This document shows positions 35,634 to 47,600 of a stretch of DNA of 64,000 bases, piece by piece (within the stretch, counting starts at the first letter, position 1; every line of letters starts with the position of its first letter). The stretch is taken from contig JAVGVS010000042.1 of NCBI GenBank assembly GCA_032718565.1, positions 1,066,025 to 1,130,024 on the forward strand, written 5' to 3'. The notes below the pieces were generated by a model. It was not told where the DNA came from, did no database searches, and saw only the letters and a program-made list of their open reading frames with translations. This DNA comes from Distichodus sexfasciatus (lineage: Eukaryota > Chordata > Actinopteri > Characiformes > Distichodontidae). Both the position numbers and the translations under genes were made by a program.

Positions 35634-38600
35634 CTGGACACACAACACATTTGTGGTCATGTGAAAACATTGTGAACTCTGGAGATTGTCAATATCATGC
35701 AAACCCAGAAAGCTGGCTGTTTGCTAGCTCCCAAGTTTACTAGCACGCTAGCAAAAATTATCTAGATGACAGCCCTAACGAGAAAGTATTTGTGCTGCCT
35801 TTTAATCAAAACAGTAAGCAGATTTTGATAATAGAATTAATATAATTATCACCAATTAATTAATAGATAATATAATATAATATAATATAATAATATAATA
35901 TAATATAATATAATATAATATAATATAATATGACATAATATAATATAATATAATAGATTCACTAATATTTGGCTCAACAGAACTATCAAAGCCTATTCAG
36001 TAAAGTCTATGGCGTTTCCCGCGAGTACAAGTTGGTGCATTTTTAGCGTAAAGTTAGAATATACGTTATGTATTATTTACAGCACCATAATTTGGACTAA
36101 ATGGGAAATGGGTTAAGGTTAGCAATACCCTGATACTATAATATTTTTGCTTAAGGTTATCATATCATCTGAATTTCAGTTTATATTCAATTTGTCTCCA
36201 GAAGAATCCAAATGAGACTAACAATACTTACTATTCCATTTTTAAAATAAAAATATTATACGTCAGTCTAGAAGTTAGATTTTTTTAATCCAAGCTCAAC
36301 AAATTCTGCAAGACGTTCTGTATTTGGTGCAGCCATATGAGGTTGAGGTGTGGTTTAAAGTGTGTGCTACTAATAATGATCAAGCCAATTTTCAATAAAT
36401 TTGTTATACATTCATCTAGTTTTTTTTTTTTTATCAATTTTGATCACGTTCCACTACCTGGTCTCCCACGATGCATCTGTGTGCCTGACCTCCCAGGTGC
36501 CAGTGCTGTCTTGAAGCTTCTCAACCGTGACGAAGGTTTTGTCTCTCTGTTTTTGGAAATCATTGTTAGGTTAGCAGCTGAATGATGGAGAAACCATTTT
36601 AAGCATAATTCAGCCGTTACCAAAAATATAACTCACCATGTCCCCGGAGTTCCTGGGATTTCCAGCAACAAATGTGACCGTCACAACCTCTCCCTGTGAA
36701 AGGGGACAAAAGCATGACTAAATAGGTAGACAGAATAGATGAAATTGTTTTGTCCTTTATACATGATAATATTGTTCATATTGTTCTTTTACCGGTAATT
36801 GTTTTTCTATACTTTGAAGCTGTCTTACAATATGATTTTTGCTGTGTTTTATTGCCTTGCAGTATAATTATTGCAGTTCTATGTCTCTTTTGCACTTTAT
36901 GGCTTGCCTTGTGATGTTAAATGTCACACCATTTGTGCTCTGGAACAACACATTTGCACAGTTCTCTGTGTGCTCTGTATATGGCTGAGTGGGCAATAAA
37001 CCTTCCCGAATTTTGAATGGAAAGTCCATCATCCATAACATCATGTTTAAACTCACCACTTTATAGAGAGGTTGAACCTGCTCCAAGACTTCACCGAAAC
37101 TGGTGTTTGCTGGTTTTCTATCCACCGGCACAGCTGGTAGGAGGGAGAACAGCTGACTGTCTGAGAAGAAGGGAGGTTCAGGACCTTTTGGCAACTCTCC
37201 CACTTTACCCTGTTGTAGATTAAATAAAGGCTTTTATATTAAAAAAAATCACAAGTACATTGTGCAAACCCAGGCACAGACTATTGAATTAATAATCATT
37301 TTTGACGAAAGAAATGACATTTACATTTACATCCAGCAGACACTCTTTTCCAGAGCAACTTCCGTTTTCCTGATTTCAGGGAAAGTCTCCCTGAGAGCAA
37401 CTTAGAGCCAATGATGGTAGTGTTGGAAGTAGGATTCGAACGCATGACCTCTTTGTCCAGAGGCAAGCATCCTAACCACTAGACCACCAACACCCACACT
37501 GTTAGGGGGACAGTGCTCAATCTCACCTACAACTCCTTCTTAATATAAGTCTGTAAAATGCGTAGAATTTGGGAAAAAGTATCCAGCCAGAATGACCTGG
37601 GAGCACCTCCGCATCCCCCGAAACAAAAAAGGATGTAATTTCTTAATATAGCCGTCACTATAACATCTATTGAAACAACAATTTAACATTTTACAGAATT
37701 TAGCAGACGGCCTTATCCAGAGCGACTTCCATGTTCTAATTATTAGGGCAGTCTCCCTGGAGCAAACTTGGGGTTAAGGGCATTATTCAGGGGCCCCAAC
37801 GGTTGCAGCAAATGCCCCAATCTTTCTTCTATTCCTACTTTATTCTCAGTTTTCATATAATGGTTTCTAATCACTTAAAAACATCCCAGCTGGTGTTAAG
37901 TAGCATAAAGTGCTCCACTTTTGAACCAGATGGACTAGACTGACCAACATCAGACCTCCAGTAAACAGCAATGTACATTTATGGCATTTATTAGACACTC
38001 TTTTCCACAGTGACTTACATTTCCTAATAATAGGGGGAGTCTCTCTGAAGCAACTTGGGGTTAAAGGTCTTCCTCAGGGACACAGTGGTGGCAGTGCTGG
38101 CGGTAGGATTTGAACCCACCCTCTTCATCCAGGGGTGAGTATCCTAGCATCCATTTTAACGTCTATTAGAGTATTTATAGTAGATGGAACATTTGCACAA
38201 CTACTGAACATTGAACACTGCTGTACATATCACTGATCGCTTTTTTTTCTAACTGACCGTATCTGAACAAATTGAAAGTATTGCACAGACTGTTTTATTT
38301 CATAGACTGTATGGAATTATTTATATTGAAACTGTTACTGACCTCATGCACATTCAGATGCACTTTTTAGTGTCAAAGACAACTCCAAAACCATAACTGC
38401 AGGCTGAGTACCGCATCCTAATTGTCTCTCTGTCTCTACTTTTAGTTTAAAGTCGAAAAGTTTACATTTATATTCTACTTCTAGTTTAAAAGTGTATATT
38501 TTAAATTCTATTTATATATTTTATTCTATGTGCCTTATTTGTTCTTTTTCTTTGCACTGTTCAAACTGGAGCCACGTCGTCTCGCTTTTCTGTATACTTG

Positions 38601-41600
38601 TACACTATATAGCAGAGATGACAAAGTTTACTTTGACTTTGACTACTGGTAGCCATGAGTTTACATTCCCAGATACTGGTTGGTATTCTTACTTCTGCGA
38701 TGGCTCTGGCTAGGCGTCTGAAGTGTTGAATGTATGCAGAAAGAGTGTGAGGTCCATAGATGGTAGAAGCAGCTTCATATCGCTGTATCTGCAAATAGAC
38801 GAATAGGCACAGTTAACTCTTCAAAAACCCACAAACAATACAAAGCTTTCACCACTCTTGACTAAGAAAAATGAGCCGTATGTTATTTACCTGATATTCC
38901 TCATAGGTCGTAATGTAGTGTGTGTAAACATTGCTGAGACCAGCAACTATAACCTCAGCATTGGCGAGATCACTTTGCATCTCCAGTTCCTACAGTAACA
39001 TAAAAATCACCATACTATAACCAAATCCTTAAAAAAAAAACACCACCACAAACAAACTGTAAATGTACAGTATAATACCAGCAACAAAGCTGCAAGCCCT
39101 TTTCTGTATTTTTACAGCAAGTATGCTTATATTTACAGTACAATACAGTACTTTTTTCCAGTAACCGTACTTGAAAAGATTGTACGCTTAAATAATAACC
39201 TATAACCTATAACCTAACTAGAGATGGCACCGATCTGATATGTGGATCAGTATCGGTCCGATAACGACTCAAACAGCTGGATCGGGTGTCGGCGGCATTG
39301 GGCCGTTCTATGGAGCCGATCTGTAAATGCGTGTACACTCAATTCGTTATGCATGGGAAGTGGCACTGCGGTAAAGTAGAGCTGAAACGATTGTTCCAAT
39401 AACTCGAATAGTTCAATTACAAAAAATGGTCGAGGTAATTTTTCCAGAATCGAAGCTTCGTTTAATTCATTTTACTCGCTAGAGCAGCTCCGCTTGTATT
39501 TCACACGGACGCTTAATAGTGACACACAACGACCTGATCCTTCTGCATGTGAAAGTATTTGTGAGATGCTCCGTGCCTAAACAGAAGTAACTGCATAAAA
39601 ACTTTTTTCGACATTTTTCGCGATGTAAACACACGCGCTGTGTTAATGACCGTGCGCATGAGCGCCATTACTCGCTAAAACGCTCCAGTTCGGTCAAACT
39701 GTCCCCTTTATTACAGACATAAACCACATTTTAGCTGAGAACTAACCACAATAACCAGCGTTCTACTCACAATTCTGCCATTTATTTAGATTTTCCATTG
39801 TTTATTCTGGAACGCGCACCCAGCGCATCATTGTGACGTGGCTCTGTGGCCCGCCCGGAGGATCGTGGGAAACGTAGTTCTCTGCAAAAGCAGCTCATTT
39901 TATAGACCAAATTGGTTCAAAATGTCAAACTTCAGTATTTCATTTTCAATTGATCACATTTCTTTCAATTTTATAATCTTATAGTGTAATCAATGAGAAA
40001 GAAGAAATATTTATGTCTAAACAAACAAATACTTTAGCATATACGTGTGTGTAATTATTACATTGTTTTAGTAGGGAAACAGTATTTAAATCAAGCATTT
40101 CCTTAAGCATAACAATAATCTCAGTCACATTTTCAGACATTTTAAAGCATTATTTTATGTTGAAAAAAAAAAGACTGTGATTGTATCGGATTTGTATCGG
40201 TATCGGCAGATGTCCAAATTTACAATATCGGCATCGGACATAAAAAAGTGGTATTGGCCCATCTCTAATAATAACTCCAGGTATACTCTGGGCTGTTACT
40301 GGAAACGCTGAACAACTTCACAAGGAGAAGGCCTGACACTCAGAAAGCTTTAGGTATGGCGGTATGTTTGCAAAGACACTATTTGAAAACATAAGCTTGT
40401 AACAGATTTACAACCTTTCTTTAAAAGTATCATAATTTGGGGGCAGTTGGTAGGGTGATCGAAACGTCGCCAGTTTGTATTCCAGACCGGTAAAGTTACC
40501 ACTGAAGTACTCATGAGTAAGGTACCGTCCCCAAACACTGCTCCCCGGGCGCTGCCCATGTCAGCTGTCCACTGCTCCTTCACAGATGGGTCAAATGACA
40601 TTTCGTTGTGTGCTGTGCTCTGGCGTGTTCACAATGGCAAACAATTACTCACTTTCCAATTTACTGTGTTATGAAAATACAGTATAAACAACTAAATTTA
40701 CAGCTATTAGTTACAGGGTAAATTGAGTTATTTCCTATAGTATTTTTGTATATTCAATACTGTATTCGACTGTGTATATAATGTATTTTTAACAAGGACT
40801 GCACATTGCAAGCAAGTTGTGCTTTCAAGTGGTTTCTTTGCCTGCATTCTGGTTGTCATTCCCTTGTTATATTGTCTTCCGATTTCCAGCCTGATTCGCG
40901 TCGCCTCTTCCTCATTTGGAGCAGTGGGTGGCATAACGGTTGGGTGTTTGCCTTGTAGATCAGAAGGTCGCCAGTTCAAATCTAAACCGGTAAAATGATC
41001 ACTGAGGTACTAATGAGCAAGGTATCGTCCCCAAGCACTGCTCCCCGGGCCCTGCCCATGTTAGCTGCCCGCTGCTACTTCACGGATGGGTTAAATGCAA
41101 AGGTCACATGTCGTTGTGGTGCACTGTGTACTGTGCTGTGTTCACAATGAAAAAAAAAAAATCACTCATTTTCACTTTCATTTAACTAAGCACTAACGTG
41201 AAACTATGAACCCTCATGTTTCTTGTGTGCTTCCAACATTAACAGATTCGGAATGGGATTTTGTGTAAACGACATAAAGCATGCACCTTGCTGTGTGACA
41301 GAGAACTAGAGAGCTAAGCATAGCAGAAAGAAGGAGAAATGTAAATAGCAATGCAAACTGCGTTCCATAAATGTTCTAATAAGAAATACTTGGTCTTCAT
41401 TCTCTTCATTTAATTTTAAAAAATGTCAAGTATTGCTTCTGAACAAAGACAAAAAATTTGCAGTAGGCAACCCAGCAGTACTGTATACTGTAGGAAAACA
41501 TATTACTGTAAATATCAAATACTTTTACAACGACCCACTGTATTTTTAAATGAGAGAATTGTTCCATAACAAATACAGTACAAAAATACACCAAAGTGAT

Positions 41601-44600
41601 TTCTTTTTTTACAGCACATCATTGAAGATTTTTTAATACCAGTAACACTGTAGTGCACACGAGCAGATCCTACCTGTTTCACAGCTTCTCGTATCCTTCT
41701 TCCTGACATTGTTCTAGAAGCCAGAAAAATTCATGTTTAATACAGTTAATACCTGCACTAGTAATGCAGTACCTTATTTCACTTTGCTTTTAATTTAATT
41801 AATTCACTTTAGTTGATTCAAGATTATTTGTCACATGCAAATTATACAGGGACAACATGCAGTGAAATGTATCCTGATGCGCTCCTTACTGTGCAATTTA
41901 GGCAAATTTAAAAAAAGTTAGAATACAATATAAACTTGAAAGGGAGCTAAGGGAATAAAGATAAAATAAATAACTATTTCTTATATACAATATACTGTAC
42001 AATAGGGCAACCTATGTGCAGAAGACAAGGAGTATAATTAAATTAAATTAAAGACCCAAGTGCCGGGTACAGGTGTATCTACATGTATATGTGAATAAAA
42101 AAAGAATATGTACTGAAGTTATATACCTGAGTACACATATTTAACTCTGAGACAGATAACAGGTGAAAAGACTGTTTAAAGTGCCGAGTGCAACTGCACA
42201 GCAGTGAACAATGTAGCATGTAGTAAACAGAGTAGGAGCATGTAATATCTGGACAGTGAAATATGGCAGACAGTAGAAATGACCATAACAATACGATTCA
42301 CTTAGTATTAAGATCTGTAAGTAAAGATTGGTTAAATTCGAGGTAAACTCACGTCACTTCTCCCGGGACGGCCACTATAGCCACAGGGCCAATGGTGATG
42401 ATCTGAACGTCCACTATGGCCGGATGCCATGGAAGAGGCCAGTTCAGCTATAGGTTTACAAAAAATCAATTTTGTCAAAAAATTACTTGGGTCATTATTT
42501 TAAGAAAGTGACAGTATTTAAGCTGTGCCTGTTAATTTTAACTTTCATGAGCATACTGTTCTATACATTTTTTCCTTTTTTTAACTTTTAGATTTCGTTC
42601 TAGATTTAGTTTGCGTCACGCTTCCTTAATGAATTTGTTTGTTAAGTTCTCCTTCAGTTTGCATGAATAATGAATAATCATGGTGCATTTTACTAAAACT
42701 TAACTACAAAAATCAATAGCCTAATAAAACAGCTCTTTTGTTGTTTAATGCATTAAAAGCTAAAAAGCAACATATTAATAATGATAACAATCTCAGTATT
42801 TAAAATACTTTTGAACTAGTACACTTTAAAACCTGATGAGTTAGTTCAACGCAAGTTATGTGTTTATAAAAAACAATTTGTACTTCGGAAATAAAGGTAA
42901 GAGTACAAAATCCATTTGGTCATTTGTTCTAAACTTTTTTGTGGCATTCATTTGTATTATTTTTTCTTAACTTATTTAAAAAGTGAGTCAGTCACAGTTT
43001 AAATAGCACATCATTAAATAGCACGACACTGAGTATGGTTTACTTGATGTAATGCAAAAATTTTATTGTCCTAATGAGTTATTACTTCAAAAGTTCAATT
43101 CTGACTTAACTCATGAGAACGAGTGATCTCAAATGTTTGGGGTTGTAAAGTAATGTCAACTTCATTCTTTCATTAGGCTTTGGTGTTAAGTTTTAGAGTT
43201 ATACTATGCAAAGTAATCCCAAGCTGTTGCCTTATTGAGTCTTTCCATTATTGTTCACCAGTGTTTTTGACGTTACAGCATTTAGAGGATTCTTGCACAT
43301 ATACTGAACATTGTACTTGGAAATAGTCCGGATATAGTATCTGTCTATTATAACTCTACCTCTTGCACACTCAGTGTAAATGTCAATTTCAACCTGTTAA
43401 GAATACTGCATCCTGACTTGACAAACATGTTTAGCTCTATGTCTGTCTTCCCTGTCTAGTCTAAAATGTATATTGTATATTGTCTGGTTTAAAATGTATA
43501 TTGTTTAATGTATATTTTAGTATTTTTACTTATTTATTGTTTATTCCATGTGCCTAGTCGTGCCACTGCCTATTTATTCTCTGTTCTACTGTTCTTTGTT
43601 TGTTTGCACTGGAAATAACCTGGAGCCACGTCGTCTCGTCTCTCTATGTATCTGTACAGTATATAGCAGAGATGACAATAAAGTTGACTTTGACTTTGAC
43701 TTTGACTTTTTTTTTATCCAGAGAGACTTCCATTTCCTAATTAAAGGGGCTGCATCCCTGCAAAAATCAGGGTTATGGATCTGTCTCAGGGCCCCAGTGG
43801 TGTTAGTTCTGTCAGTAGGATACAGTTGGGTTTGAACCTGCACCCTCTTGGTTCACAGACAAGTATCCTACCACTAGAGCTGCTCTCTGTGAGTATGTTA
43901 CAAGTTAGGTTTGAGAATCTTAGACAGGGGCAGCATGGTGGTGCAGTGGTTAGCGCTGCCGCCTCACGGTGAGAAGGTCCTGGGTTCGTTCTCCATGTCG
44001 CCGTGGGGCCTTTCTGTGTGGAGTTTGCATGCTCTCCGCGTGTTCGCGTGGGTTTTCTCTGAGTGCTCTGGTTTCTTTCACAGTCCAAAGGCATGCACTA
44101 CAGGTTAATTGGCGACTCTAAATTTGCCCGTAAGGTGGGAGTGAGAGTGTGACTGTATGAGTGCGTGCTCAGGGTTGGTCCCCGCCTTGCGCCCGTAGTT
44201 CCCGGGATAGGCTCTGGTCCCCGCGACCCCAACAGGGATTAAACAGTTCGAATAATGAATGAATGCTTAGACGGTGGATCTCTTCTCACCTCCCCAGTAT
44301 TGAAGAGAATGGGTTTGGGAAAGTGGCATTCCTGAGCCTCCTTGGATGGGGCACCCACTAAAGCATCCCTGATGCCATCCCAGAATGGATCACCTTCAGT
44401 GGACCCTGTAAATGCACATTATAAAAGATGACAGGTGGGTACTGCTTACTGACATTCACATGCCCAATAAACTTGGACTCTTTCCCTTGAGATGTAAGCG
44501 AAGTGTTTCATGTTTTATAGAAACCTTTTTGTCCCTCGTTCTGCTACAACACAATCTGAACAAACCAAGTCTTGATACTAACCTTGCGTGAAGTTGAACG

Positions 44601-47600
44601 CTCCACCACCATCCGTTGTTCCTGCAGCAAAACTGTGGCCAAGGGCAGGTGTACAGGTTTTTACCTGATGATATTAATTCAATGATATTAATTCTGATGA
44701 TAAAAAGTTACTATCCCAGACAATTGATAAATGACTAAACCACAACCCACAAGCACAAACTGGTTACTTTTAGAAATAGTATTCAACACGTCCATCGTGT
44801 TAGTGTGCAGTTAGAGAGTGCAGCTCATACTCTACACTGGAAAAAATGATGTGATCTTCTTAAGTTTTGAAATTAATTGACTGTGTTGATCAAAACTGAT
44901 TAGATATTAAATGAATTCTAATACATTTTATATACAAATAAATATTTTAGCACTTACAGAATTATACTCTATTACATATATGAAAGAAATCCATTATGTT
45001 TTATAAAAACCTGAAAGGGTCCAGATTTATTAAGATTTATCTGAATCGTTTACAAGGATTAGTGTAATTATACATAAAAAATGGCGCACTATGTAGGTTT
45101 TCTTAATAACTACCTAGAATAATATGACTATAAAAGTACCCGTTTTAAAATGTACTTGAGCGTCCCAATGGTTTTTGCTCCTGTGTAAAATGTAACTAAT
45201 AAAATTAGGGTGAAAAACTTGTAATGACTTGTTAGTAGGAAGGTAGTGGAGTAGAAACTATACTTCTTTCATTATAACGGTAGTCAAGCAGAGAGTGAAA
45301 GATGCTAAAATTGATGTGGAGATCTCAATGCATATTTAAGATCTTGTTTTATCACTCATGGTCAAGAGTGGTAAGGACTATGGCAGTATGACAGCTTTAC
45401 AGTTCTGAAATCATCATACAATTTTGCAATCTGCTTCAGTATCTAAAATTTAACAATAAACATTTACCATAATAGTACATTGTGAGATTTCAATGTCCTA
45501 GAATATACTGCTTTTACTCTCATAGTCAACACTTGGTGTGCATCTAACCCTAACCCGAGTTACATTTTAGCCTTTTAGGGTGCTTTCACACCTTAGTACG
45601 CTTGCTCTGGTCCACATCAGTTGATAATTTTGTAAACTTGTAGCATTTTCTCCTTGGTTCGGTTTGTTTTCACACAGGATAAAATCCAAGCATACCAAAA
45701 TGTGTCACTTTAAAATCACGCGAGAACGTCCTCTCCGCTTATTGGTCAGATGTGTTTGCCGCGTGAACAAAAATGTAAATACAGGAAGACGATTCTGTGT
45801 TGACTGTTTCAAGATGGAGAACCAACGTGGACTGGTTGTCGCCCTGGTGATTACTTTCTACATCTCTTGCGTTCACCACTTCAGACAAATTATTGCGTTT
45901 GAAAATCAAGCGCGGTTACGGCTGGAAAACAGCGTATTAATGCACTGCATTTGCCGAAGGCGCATATCGCGAAAATACAGGAGGTGGCGCGCATTAATAA
46001 GGAGGAACAGTGATATGCTCATCATGCCAAATTTTTCCCGAAGATCCAACGGGTATGTATATCACGTGATTCGCAGCCTTTGGTCCTGTTTTGGTTCGGT
46101 ATGCTTTCTCACCAGGAGGACCGCACCAGAGTTCGCTAACTGATTCGGATCGAGACCACCTCTTTTGGGGGGTCTCGGTGCGGTTGTTTTGGTCCGCACC
46201 TGAGTGCGATTACCGTGTTCACACCAGACGAAACGAACCGCACCAAGAGGGGAAACGAACTCGAGTTCGATTGAAGCGGACTAAAGCCTGTAGGTGTGAA
46301 AGCACCCTTAGAAGTCTGACGTCCGCACTTATTTTGGTGAAAGTAACTCAAAAGTAATATAGTAAGTAAGTATCAAAAGTAATTGTAAGTAATTCAGAGA
46401 CAGTAATATTGTAATGTAACAAATTACTTATAAATAACTCTAATAGTAATCTATAATGTATTACATTATGTAAGTAACTTTCCCCATCACTGTTACTCAC
46501 ACTGTGGGAGGAGTTTATCTGGACAGTCACGTCTGTCATGTTGACCCACTGATGAGCAGACTGGACGTTCCCCAAAACTTCCTGCTCAGCGCTGCCATAA
46601 AGCTCCTACACATGGTTATACTGCGTTAGAGGGGGTGCGCATCTTAAAACTACAAGAAGCCATCTGCATTTGTGGTTTACCTTGGCTTTTTGGTAGATGT
46701 TCTCTCCTAAAATCCTGGTGCTCTGGTACATATCATCACCCGGCCCAAAAGCAAGGCACATTTCATTCTGTGGATGTAGAGTTAGATTCACACTTTGGAG
46801 TCACAATTTTGGAGCTTTATTGAGCTAAATGGATAAGTATGGAACTCACACCACCAACGGGACAAGAGCTGTTGAGATAGTCACACTTTTCGCCAGTGTT
46901 AATGCAGTACGGGCCCCGAGTGTTGGGGGAGACGTCTCCACTGTTACTGGAGGCCAGTGCAGCTACAAAAGGACCCTGTAGGAAATTAGATAATCAAAAA
47001 TGTTCCAAATCCATTACAGGTTTTAAAAACTAAAAGCTGTGGAAAGATGGAATTCTTTCAGATAACAGGGATAATGTTGGATTATGCAATAAGCAAATCT
47101 TGAGAGTTCTTAATGTTTTGGAATCCACAAAATAATGTCCAGTGCTGGGGACTAGCTAATTAAAATAAGCAACACTAGTAACTTAACAAGATTTTTCAGT
47201 CGGCTATCAGTTGAACAGCTACTTATAAAACACTGTAGCTTTAAAAGTAATTTTACAAACAGCAATGTAGGTGAATGCTATACTATTATCTTTACAAAAA
47301 TAGGTATTTTTAACTAGCTGGTGTTTCTGATTGGTCCAACTTTGCAAAGACGAAAGCAGGAATCTGTGGCCATGAAACAGCTTCAATTTAGTTAGCTACT
47401 TTTTAGCTTATAGCGTAGCTAACATCTATATTTACACAGTGGCTTACTGGTCTCTTGGCTACTTTTACTACTAAAAAGCTGGTAGCTGAAAAGTGTTCCA
47501 ACTCTGATTACATTGCTCTATTAAAAATACGTTAAGCGTTTTCAACAAGGCCAAGAATGTTGTCTTTAAAAGCAGTCTAAGATTATTAAACTAGATCATT

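Noticed and set aside
35870..35955. CRISPR-like or satellite array
   Set aside because: Simple five-base microsatellite without spacers; the genome is eukaryotic.
37318..37497. A functional tRNA gene near 37440-37496 on minus
   Set aside because: The tRNA-Glu-like head cannot be closed into a full cloverleaf and is followed by a SINE tail; sister copies occur nearby.
45664..46143. 159-codon open frame as a host gene
   Set aside because: It lies wholly inside an element with perfect inverted ends and TTA duplications, so it is an element frame at best.
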